This document shows positions 1 to 4,057 of a stretch of 6,114 nucleotides of DNA, piece after piece (the stretch's first letter is position 1; every line of letters begins with the position of its first letter). Below the pieces are notes generated by a model. That model was not told where the DNA came from and did no database searches. It saw only the letters and a list, made by a program, of their open reading frames with translations. The DNA comes from Oscillospiraceae bacterium (GTDB lineage: Bacteria > Bacillota > Clostridia > Oscillospirales > Oscillospiraceae), in contig JAIEIQ010000313.1 in the NCBI GenBank assembly GCA_029065305.1, positions 1-6,114 on the forward strand. Direction: 5' to 3'. Made by a program: the position numbers and the translations under genes.

Positions 1-39
1 CTATTGTAGCGGATGTCCCGACCGATTGCAACGTGGATC

Positions 40-624
40 TCAGATTTTTATGGAAAATAATCCGTGGCGGTTGCAATAGGCGTACAGCCGTCCCATCCCC
101 CGGCACCCCAGCCGGGCGGCGGCGGGGCCCTCGGGGTAGAGCCGCACCAGCTCCAGCCGGTCCGTGGACACCCAGGCCAGGAAGGAGATATAGTGCTCCT
201 TGGTCATGGGGTGGTCCAGCGACACCAGCCACTCATCCTCCGCCGCCTCCCGCCGGAGGGCGTGGCCATCGTCCGGCTCCTCCGCCTCCAGGGGCGGCAG
301 CACCACCCCGCAGCAGCTCACCACCGCGCCTCCGGCGCTGTGGAGCACGTTGCCGCAGACGGGGCAGACGTACAGACGGGAGCGGGACAGATTTCCCGCC
401 CGGTTCCGGTTGGACACCGCCTCCCCGGCCAGCAGCTCAATGACGGAGACGCCCAGGGCCCCCGCCAGGGGCTCCAGCAGGGTGATGTCCGGAAAGCCCC
501 GGCCCGTCTCCCAGCGGCTCACCGCCTTGTCCCCCACCCCCAGCCGGTCCGCGAGCTGGGCCTGGGTCAGGCTCCGGCGCTCCCGCAGGGATTTGATAAC
601 AGCGCCCGTTACATATTGATTCAT
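40..624 (-). CDS. XRE-family HTH regulator fused to a desulfoferrodoxin-like (superoxide reductase fold) domain
   Basis: Probable cytoplasmic DNA-binding protein of 194 residues that may sense oxygen species or iron. Residues 7-66 form an XRE helix-turn-helix (LTQAQLADRLGV, then KAVSRWETGRGFPDI), ending in the usual SVIELLAGE. Residues 85-194 look like a whole desulfoferrodoxin. A rubredoxin-like knuckle has Cys87, Cys90, Cys104 and Cys105 (CPVCGN...CC). A superoxide-reductase-like part has His121, the segment DHPMTKEHYI (His138, His144) and YCNRHGLF (Cys184, His187). Together these match the four-His-one-Cys iron site of superoxide reductases. The catalytic Glu-Lys before the first ligand His is not evident (the sequence there is DDGH), so a sensing or structural role seems likelier than turnover; this is inference. 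The ATG at 622-624 has AGGAGG six bases upstream, and the stop is TGA. It lies downstream of the 86-residue gene in the same direction but has its own promoter. The HTH call is firm; the metal function is untested. Confidence 0.9.
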   Translation of the reverse strand: MNQYVTGAVIKSLRERRSLTQAQLADRLGVGDKAVSRWETGRGFPDITLLEPLAGALGVSVIELLAGEAVSNRNRAGNLSRSRLYVCPVCGNVLHSAGGAVVSCCGVVLPPLEAEEPDDGHALRREAAEDEWLVSLDHPMTKEHYISFLAWVSTDRLELVRLYPEGPAAARLGCRGMGRLYAYCNRHGLFSIKI

Positions 625-640
625 GGCAGTCCTCCTGTCC

Positions 641-654
641 GGCGCGTGCGCGCC
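641..654. repeat. GC-only inverted repeat in the leader of the XRE-desulfoferrodoxin gene
   Basis: Two six-base arms, GGCGCG and CGCGCC, are separated by TG. They lie between the predicted start of transcription (about 663) and the Shine-Dalgarno sequence at 631-636. No T-tract follows in either direction, so this is unlikely to be a terminator. It could be an autoregulatory operator for the HTH protein or a small leader hairpin. GC-rich palindromes are common by chance in DNA of this composition, so the role is uncertain. Confidence 0.4.
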
Positions 655-669
655 CTTTGGTATGGGAGG

Positions 670-698
670 ATGATACCATCTCCCCGCCGCCGGCGCAA
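670..698 (-). promoter_or_regulatory. Sigma-A-like promoter of the XRE-desulfoferrodoxin gene
   Basis: On the minus strand, TTGCGC (693-698) and TATCAT (670-675) are separated by exactly 17 bases. The -10 matches five of six consensus positions and the -35 three of six. Transcription would start near 663, giving a leader of about 40 bases. The regulator can therefore be expressed apart from the 86-residue gene upstream, although read-through is also possible because no terminator is visible between them. Confidence 0.55.
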
Positions 699-719
699 CC
701 TACGCTCCATAGAGCGGCC

Positions 720-980
720 TCACTCCACAGGGTTTGGCAGGGTGTCCCGCAGCTCCGCCTGCTTGGCCGGGTTCCAGTCCGCCGGTTCCCCCGCGCAGTA
801 GCCCCCCATCTTCCGCAGCTCCGGGAAGCGGTGGAGGGTGTAGTGGGCATCGACAAACTCCCCCTGGATGTCCAGAACCAGCTTGTCAATGGCGCCCATG
901 GGGTATTTTGCGGTGATGTGGCGGACGTAGTAGTCCTGCTCCGCCTCGGTCATGGTGCCGTTGCGTACAACAATCTGCAT
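720..980 (-). CDS. Small protein (86 aa) with an NrdD-like C-terminal motif; function unknown
   Basis: A small soluble protein with no signal peptide or membrane segment. The start is ATG at 978-980, with AGGAGG six bases upstream (987-992 on the plus strand); the open frame runs further upstream but without another ribosome binding site. I do not recognise a named family. The C-terminal third, RKMGGYCAG (residues 56-64) followed by WNPAKQAELRD (69-79), resembles from memory the glycyl-radical loop of anaerobic ribonucleotide reductase NrdD (typically RVTGY...WN..K.AE..DR). Gly60 would occupy the radical position. The four-cysteine zinc site that precedes this loop in NrdD is absent; only Cys62 is present. 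A free-standing spare radical domain, like GrcA/YfiD for pyruvate formate-lyase, is one speculative reading. A simple conserved hypothetical protein is the cautious one. It has its own strong promoter and lies 95 bases upstream of the HTH-desulfoferrodoxin gene. Confidence 0.8.
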   Translation of the reverse strand: MQIVVRNGTMTEAEQDYYVRHITAKYPMGAIDKLVLDIQGEFVDAHYTLHRFPELRKMGGYCAGEPADWNPAKQAELRDTLPNPVE

Positions 981-1014
981 GGGACTCCTCCTGTGTAAAT
1001 ATGATGTCCGCTTC

Positions 1015-1044
1015 ATTATAGCAGAAGCCGAAGGAGAAAAGCAA
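1015..1044 (-). promoter_or_regulatory. Extended -10 promoter of the 86-residue gene
   Basis: On the minus strand the -10 is a perfect TATAAT (1015-1020), preceded by TGC to give the extended TGnTATAAT form. A -35-like TTGCTT (1039-1044) lies 18 bases upstream. The predicted start is near 1008, leaving a leader of about 28 bases that contains the AGGAGG. It is divergent from the HD-gene promoter, and the two -35 elements are about 53 bases apart. Confidence 0.7.
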
Positions 1045-1066
1045 GGGGGCAGAAAGCCGAAAAATG

Positions 1067-1097
1067 GGGGGGAGGCTTTTGGGATGCCGCTCCCCCC
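1067..1097. repeat. Interrupted inverted repeat between divergent promoters
   Basis: GGGGGGA-GGC (1067-1076) can pair with GCC (1086-1088) and TCCCCCC (1091-1097), with a two-base bulge and a nine-base loop. The right arm also has a second partner: CAAGGGGG at 1042-1049 is complementary to CCCCCTTG at 1093-1100. Both elements lie in or touch the gap between the -35 boxes of the two divergent promoters. That is where a shared operator would be expected. There is no T-tract for a terminator. The role is inferred from position only. Confidence 0.4.
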
Positions 1098-1126
1098 TTG
1101 CCGCCGGCCTCCTCCCATGGTACAAT
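1098..1126 (+). promoter_or_regulatory. Sigma-A-like promoter of the HD phosphohydrolase gene
   Basis: TTGCCG (1098-1103) and TACAAT (1121-1126) are separated by 17 bases. Transcription would start near 1133, ten bases before the AAGGAGGA ribosome binding site (1143-1150). The -35 directly abuts the right arm of the inverted repeat upstream, so a protein bound there could affect access to it. Confidence 0.6.
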
Positions 1127-1157
1127 AAGACCACAGACGGACAAGGAGGAGTTTCAA

Positions 1158-1748
1158 ATGGACGAGAGACTGCAAAAACAGCTGGATTTTGTGCTGGAGA
1201 TTGACAAGGAGAAAAATATCTTCCGTCAGACCCACCTCTCCGGCCACGGGCGGCGGGAGAACGACGCGGAGCACGCCTGGCACATGGCGGTGATGGCCTA
1301 CCTCCTGCGGGAGTACGCCAACGAGCCGGTGGATATCGGCAGGGTCATGCTCATGTGCCTCATCCACGACATTGTGGAGATTGAGGCCGGGGACACCTAC
1401 GCCTACGACGCCGAGAACCTGAAAACCCAGAAGGCCCGGGAGGACGCCGCCAAGGAGAAGATCTATTCCATTCTGCCGGAGGACCAGAAGCGGGAGCTCA
1501 TCGCCCTCTTCGACGAGTTTGAGGACAACGAGACGCCGGAGGCCCGCTACGCCCACGCGATGGACAACCTCCAGCCCCTGCTGCTCAACCACAGCAACGA
1601 CGGCGGCGACTGGAGCGGGCACCAGGTGACGGCGGAGCAGGTCTACGGGCGGCAGCGGAAAACCAGGCTGGGCTCGGAGATCCTCTTCCAGGTGTCGGAC
1701 GCCATCATCCGGGAAAACATGAAAAAAGGGTATATCCGGGAGGACTGA
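1158..1748 (+). CDS. HD-domain phosphohydrolase, YfbR/HDDC2-like (probable 5'-deoxynucleotidase)
   Basis: A 196-residue cytoplasmic metal-dependent hydrolase. Proteins of this HD subfamily (HD_3 type, as in YfbR and human HDDC2) remove the phosphate from deoxyribonucleoside 5'-monophosphates, helping to balance dNTP pools; the exact substrate here is inferred. The metal-site pattern is present: His39 in DAEHAWHMA, the His70-Asp71 doublet in CLIHDIVEIEAGD, and Asp136 in YAHAMDNLQP. Glu74 and Glu77 follow the doublet, as is usual in this group. The length is typical. ATG at 1158 is chosen because AAGGAGGA lies seven bases before it; the frame is open for another 20 codons upstream but that stretch contains the promoter. 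It is divergent from the 86-residue gene. No terminator follows the TGA, so read-through into the coiled-coil gene 70 bases downstream is possible. Confidence 0.88.
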   Translation: MDERLQKQLDFVLEIDKEKNIFRQTHLSGHGRRENDAEHAWHMAVMAYLLREYANEPVDIGRVMLMCLIHDIVEIEAGDTYAYDAENLKTQKAREDAAKEKIYSILPEDQKRELIALFDEFEDNETPEARYAHAMDNLQPLLLNHSNDGGDWSGHQVTAEQVYGRQRKTRLGSEILFQVSDAIIRENMKKGYIRED

Positions 1749-1761
1749 GGATTATCATTTT

Positions 1762-1816
1762 CCGGTTCCCTGCCGATAGTAGCAGTATAAAGCAGAGCGG
1801 AGAGGGGGGGAACCGG
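1762..1816 (+). promoter_or_regulatory. Inverted repeat able to mask the ribosome binding site of the coiled-coil gene
   Basis: CCGGTTCCC (1762-1770) is the exact reverse complement of GGGAACCGG (1808-1816), with 37 bases between. The right arm covers the end of the G-rich Shine-Dalgarno region (1802-1810) and ends two bases before the GTG start. In a transcript reading through from the HD gene, the two arms could pair and lower translation. A weak -10-like TATAAA (1786-1791) lies between the arms without a convincing -35. A transcript starting there would lack the left arm and escape the masking. There is no experimental support; the pairing itself is exact. Confidence 0.4.
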
Positions 1817-1818
1817 CT

Positions 1819-2607
1819 GTGAGCGATCTGAGCATCCGTGCCGCCGGAATGGCGGCGTCCCAGCCCAACTGGGGTCAGGAGCAGAGCGCCGCCCCGGAGG
1901 ACGCCGCGCCCGGATCGGGCGGGGAAAACGGCGGGACCGGGGAGGAGGGCCTGATCCAGTCCATGCTGCGGGAGCAGGAGGAGCAGTCCAAGAGCCTGGC
2001 GGAGATGATCGAGGCCGCCCAGAAGAAGGCCGCCGAGCAGCGGGAGGCCCTCAAGCTGCCCAAGAACAACACCCGCTACGGCGACGCCCCTCTGGAGGCC
2101 TACGCCCGGCTGGCCCGGGCCAAGAACAAGGCCCAGGTCAACGCGGCCTCCGGCTTCGCCCGGCGGAAGCTGTTCCAGCTGAAGGCCGCGCTCCACAGCG
2201 ACAGTGAGAACGCCCCCACCATCCGGGGGGCCATCAACCAGCTGCAAAAGTCCATCAACCGGGCGGAGCGGAAGAAGCGGGAGCTGGACCGGGAGCAGCT
2301 GCTGGACCGCCGGCAGGCCAAGGCCCGGCGGGAGAAGGAGGAGCAGAAGGCCAAGCGCCTGCGCCAGGAGCTCCAGCGCAAAAGGAACCAGCGGATTATC
2401 CGGGAGTCCGGCTACACGCGGGAGGCTGTGGTCAGCGAGAAGATCCACGCCCAGCTGACCCAGACCCAGATGGAGCTGCGGCAGCAGATGCAGGATCTCT
2501 CCGCCTCCACCGGCATGACCCTGGAGGCCGCCGCCCAGCAGTATGCCGCCCAGGCCGCGCCGCCGGAGGCCGCGCCCGCAGGCGGCGGGATAGAGGGATC
2601 GTTTTAA
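1819..2607 (+). CDS. Charged coiled-coil protein of unknown function (262 aa)
   Basis: I do not recognise this protein. It starts with GTG at 1819, with a G-rich Shine-Dalgarno sequence eight bases upstream; the next internal ATG (codon 11) has no ribosome binding site. There is no signal peptide, membrane segment or cysteine. Residues 1-43 are a low-complexity Ala/Gly/Pro/Glu tail. Residues 44-77 form a likely coiled coil (SMLREQEEQSKSLAEMIEAA). Residues 86-145 are the least repetitive and probably folded part (YGDAPLEAYARLARAKNKAQ and RKLFQLKAAL). Residues 146-195 are a very Arg/Lys/Glu-rich helix (RAERKKRELDREQLLDRR), and 203-230 another Gln-rich helix. The end is Ala/Pro/Gly-rich. Such a layout suits a scaffold or a nucleic-acid-associated protein, but no function can be assigned. 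The Gln/Glu/Arg-rich composition follows real codon use, with GC-rich third positions like its neighbours. It is followed at once by an intrinsic terminator. Confidence 0.8.
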   Translation: MSDLSIRAAGMAASQPNWGQEQSAAPEDAAPGSGGENGGTGEEGLIQSMLREQEEQSKSLAEMIEAAQKKAAEQREALKLPKNNTRYGDAPLEAYARLARAKNKAQVNAASGFARRKLFQLKAALHSDSENAPTIRGAINQLQKSINRAERKKRELDREQLLDRRQAKARREKEEQKAKRLRQELQRKRNQRIIRESGYTREAVVSEKIHAQLTQTQMELRQQMQDLSASTGMTLEAAAQQYAAQAAPPEAAPAGGGIEGSF

Positions 2608-2613
2608 CCGCGC

Positions 2614-2638
2614 AGGGGCCCTTTGGGGCCCCTTTTTT
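2614..2638 (+). terminator. Intrinsic terminator after the coiled-coil gene
   Basis: AGGGGCCC (2614-2621) pairs perfectly with GGGCCCCT (2626-2633) around a TTTG loop and is followed by TTTTTT (2633-2638). The hairpin begins six bases after the TAA stop. The arrangement is a classic Rho-independent terminator on the plus strand and separates this gene from the regulatory region that follows. Confidence 0.9.
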
Positions 2639-2650
2639 ACGGCCCGGCCC

Positions 2651-2677
2651 TGTAACTTTTGTAACGAACGCTGTAAC
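2651..2677 (-). repeat. Upstream copy of the TGTAAC repeat element
   Basis: TGTAACTTTTGTAAC (2651-2665) contains two TGTAAC units nine bases apart, and a third unit follows at 2672-2677, twelve bases on. The 15-base part is the exact reverse complement of 2806-2820. It lies about 80-107 bases upstream of the P1 -35. The spacing of units (9 and 12) does not match the 11-base period of the WalR box (TGTWAH-N5-TGTWAH), although the half-site does. It is a likely binding site for a regulator that recognises direct repeats. Confidence 0.6.
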
Positions 2678-2757
2678 CTTTTTCCGGGATTTTCCTTGCC
2701 ATAACGGCAAATTTCCACAATTATGTCAACTCAAAACGCCGCCTAAGTCAAAAATAC

Positions 2758-2786
2758 TTGACAAACAGCCGGAAATGCGCTATACT
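2758..2786 (+). promoter_or_regulatory. Sigma-A promoter P1 of the 3D-domain gene
   Basis: A perfect -35 TTGACA (2758-2763), a 17-base spacer and TATACT (2781-2786, five of six) make this the strongest promoter in the window. Transcription would start near 2793, giving a leader of about 170 bases before the ATG at 2963. A promoter this close to consensus usually needs a repressor if the gene is to be controlled; candidate sites lie at and just after the start point. Confidence 0.82.
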
Positions 2787-2792
2787 ACACCC

Positions 2793-2807
2793 AGTTTTCA
2801 GAAAAGT
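2793..2807. promoter_or_regulatory. CodY-box-like sequence at the P1 start point
   Basis: AGTTTTCAGAAAAGT matches 13 of 15 positions of the CodY consensus AATTTTCWGAAAATT, including the entire palindromic core TTTTCAGAAAA. It begins at the predicted +1 of P1 and overlaps the first two bases of the downstream GTTACA block. A bound repressor there would block initiation or early elongation. CodY is known in many Firmicutes, but its presence in this organism cannot be seen here. Confidence 0.4.
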
Positions 2808-2820
2808 TACAAAAGTTACA
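2806..2820 (+). repeat. Downstream copy of the GTTACA repeat element
   Basis: GTTACAAAAGTTACA is two GTTACA units with a nine-base period and is the exact reverse complement of 2651-2665. A degenerate third unit, GTTGCA, lies at 2825-2830. The copy is about 14-28 bases downstream of the predicted P1 start and overlaps the -35 of possible promoter P2. Centre-to-centre distance to the upstream copy is 155 bases, nearly a whole number of helical turns, so looping is possible. Confidence 0.6.
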
Positions 2821-2836
2821 ATCTGTTGCATATACT
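2807..2836 (+). promoter_or_regulatory. Possible second promoter P2 of the 3D-domain gene
   Basis: TATACT (2831-2836) lies 18 bases after TTACAA (2807-2812), a poor -35 that sits inside the GTTACA repeat. A weak -35 overlapped by an activator site is typical of response-regulator-activated promoters, so P2 might be switched on by the factor that binds GTTACA. The start would be near 2843. The call rests on the -10 and the layout only. Confidence 0.35.
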
Positions 2837-2962
2837 GTATCGGGAGAGGAAAATTTGGTAATCCTATTCCCATAGGCGGTCTCCGGACAGAGCGGATCTG
2901 GCCGGAAGATGCTCAGGCTTCTCTTTGCCGCCTTTCTGAAAACCAATGGAGGTACAAGTATC

Positions 2963-3973
2963 ATGTCCAAAAAGAACAGACGGGCCGCGGCCCTTATCCG
3001 GCAGCTGGCAGCAGCGGCCGTGATTCCCCTCACCGTCCTGACGATGGCTCTGGCCGTCCGGCCCGTGGAGCGGAATGCCGCAGCCCTCTATATCTCCTCC
3101 GGTGAAGCGGAGGAGACGGAGGCGGAGGTTTTCCTCATCGACAGCGAGAACCAGCTGATTGCCCGGAAGGATGGGGCGGCGTACCTGCTCCCCGCCGGAC
3201 AGCGGATCACCGTCCACTATCAGGGGGAGGAGTTTGTCCAGGTCTCCAAGCGGGAGAGCGTGGCGGAGTTCCTCAGCCACCTGGATTTACAGCTGAGCCC
3301 CCTGGAGATGGTGGCGGTCTATTCCCCCCAGAAGGCCCCGGAGATTGTCATCGGCTCCGAGCTGGTTTTCTACGAGGAGGACAGCTCCACGGCGGAATAT
3401 GAGACTGTCTACCAGTACAACGACAAGAAGCCCGAGGGCTATGAGCAGGTGGTCCAGGAGGGCCGGGACGGCGTCCGCCGGGAGGTCTATGAGATCATCT
3501 ATCAGGACGGCGTGGAGATCGCCCGGCAGCTGGTGGAGCAGGTGGAGAGCGAGACGGTAGACGAGATTATTGAGAAGGGCACCGGCGTCTTTGCCGCCCC
3601 CAACGAGTCTGCGGCGAGCATCGCCTCCAACGGCGACGGCACCGGGACAATCACCCTGGAGAACGGCTCCACCGTGACCTACAGCTCCGTGCGGACCATG
3701 CGGGGCACCGCCTACACCAAGAATGAGAGCGGGGTTGGCAGCCGGACCGCCTCCGGCACCGCCGTGCGGCGGGGCGTGGTGGCCGTGGACCGGAAGGTTC
3801 TGCCCCTGGGTACGAAGGTATATGTGGTCTCCAACGACGGGTACTGCGACTACGGCATGGCCGTGGCGGAGGACACCGGCGTGCGGGGAAACACCATCGA
3901 CCTGTATATGGACAGCTATAATGAGTGCATCCAGTTTGGTGTGCGGGAGTGTACGGTGTATATTCTCGACTGA
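2963..3973 (+). CDS. Secreted or membrane-anchored DUF348-like/G5/3D-domain cell-wall protein (probable peptidoglycan hydrolase)
   Basis: A 336-residue exported protein. Residues 1-12 are basic (MSKKNRRAAALIRQ region) and about 13-32 hydrophobic (LAAAAVIPLTVLTMALAV), giving a signal peptide or N-terminal anchor. A DUF348-like ubiquitin-fold repeat lies at about 82-138 (ITVHYQGEEFVQVSKRESV). A G5 domain lies at about 145-208 (VVQEGRDGVRREVYEIIYQDG, ending in EIIEKGTG). The C-terminal 3D domain at about 245-335 carries the three aspartates that name it: Asp276 (VAVDRKVLPLGT), Asp304 (AVAEDTG) and Asp313 (IDLYMDS). The order is that of clostridial and Bacillus resuscitation-factor-like wall proteins; 3D domains are related to lytic transglycosylases such as MltA, so cleavage of glycan strands is the likely activity. 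ATG at 2963 is chosen because GGAGG lies ten bases upstream; an earlier in-frame ATG at 2909 has no usable site. Three cysteines (295, 322, 330) in the exported domain are slightly unusual. It is a single-gene unit with its own promoter region and terminator. Confidence 0.9.
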   Translation: MSKKNRRAAALIRQLAAAAVIPLTVLTMALAVRPVERNAAALYISSGEAEETEAEVFLIDSENQLIARKDGAAYLLPAGQRITVHYQGEEFVQVSKRESVAEFLSHLDLQLSPLEMVAVYSPQKAPEIVIGSELVFYEEDSSTAEYETVYQYNDKKPEGYEQVVQEGRDGVRREVYEIIYQDGVEIARQLVEQVESETVDEIIEKGTGVFAAPNESAASIASNGDGTGTITLENGSTVTYSSVRTMRGTAYTKNESGVGSRTASGTAVRRGVVAVDRKVLPLGTKVYVVSNDGYCDYGMAVAEDTGVRGNTIDLYMDSYNECIQFGVRECTVYILD

Positions 3974-3990
3974 CAGGGGATGGCAATGTG

Positions 3991-4027
3991 AAGAGCGCCC
4001 GGCCGCAGAAGCGGCCGGGCGCTCTTT
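3991..4027. terminator. Strong hairpin terminator between convergent genes
   Basis: A perfect 16-base-pair stem, AAGAGCGCCCGGCCGC (3991-4006) with its complement at 4011-4026, encloses an AGAA loop. On the plus strand it ends in CTCTTT with few further T residues. The minus-strand T-run is equally short. It lies between the 3D-domain gene (plus, ending at 3973) and the transporter gene (minus, ending at 4058), so it probably stops transcription from both sides by the strength of the stem. Confidence 0.8.
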
Positions 4028-4057
4028 GACTTGCCGGCGGAATCGTTTTGTGGTGTC

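Larger units (their letters stand above)
2608..2962 (+). other. Long intergenic regulatory region before the 3D-domain gene
   Basis: These 355 bases hold no gene I can support and are much richer in A+T than the flanking coding DNA. In order they contain the terminator, a three-copy TGTAAC block (2651-2677), a small TTGCC-ATAAC-GGCAA palindrome (2696-2710), promoter P1, a CodY-box-like site, a two-copy GTTACA block (2806-2820) and a possible promoter P2. A leader of about 120-170 bases follows. The leader has a short potential stem, TCCGG (2882-2886) with CCGGA (2902-2906), but I see no known riboswitch class in it. Confidence 0.7.

Noticed and set aside
25..77. ATTGCAAC / GTTGCAAT inverted repeat around the end of the XRE gene
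   Set aside because: The arms are only eight bases with a 37-base gap, one lies inside the coding sequence, and no T-run follows, so a terminator is not supported.
64..801. Plus-strand open frames opposite the XRE gene
   Set aside because: They are shadows of the minus-strand regulator: Pro/Arg/Gln-rich products without ribosome binding sites.
981..1622. Upstream extension of the 86-residue minus-strand frame to 300 codons
   Set aside because: The extension runs through both divergent promoters and antisense to the HD gene. The ATG at 978-980 has a textbook Shine-Dalgarno sequence.
1705..2718. 337-codon minus-strand open frame
   Set aside because: It is antisense to the coiled-coil gene, runs through the intrinsic terminator, and encodes a Leu/Gly/Pro-rich product of no recognisable fold. 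It is a composition artefact.
2909..2962. Earlier ATG adding 18 residues to the 3D-domain protein
   Set aside because: The only purine-rich stretch (GGAAG) directly abuts the ATG, while the ATG at 2963 has GGAGG at workable spacing and gives a proper basic-then-hydrophobic signal segment.
2837..2962. c-di-AMP (ydaO) or other riboswitch in the 3D-gene leader
   Set aside because: Cell-wall hydrolase genes often carry ydaO riboswitches, but the leader is short and none of the conserved ydaO blocks can be found.
2758..3105. 115-codon plus-strand frame across the promoter region
   Set aside because: It begins inside the promoter region and overlaps the 3D-domain gene in another frame. It has no ribosome binding site or domain.
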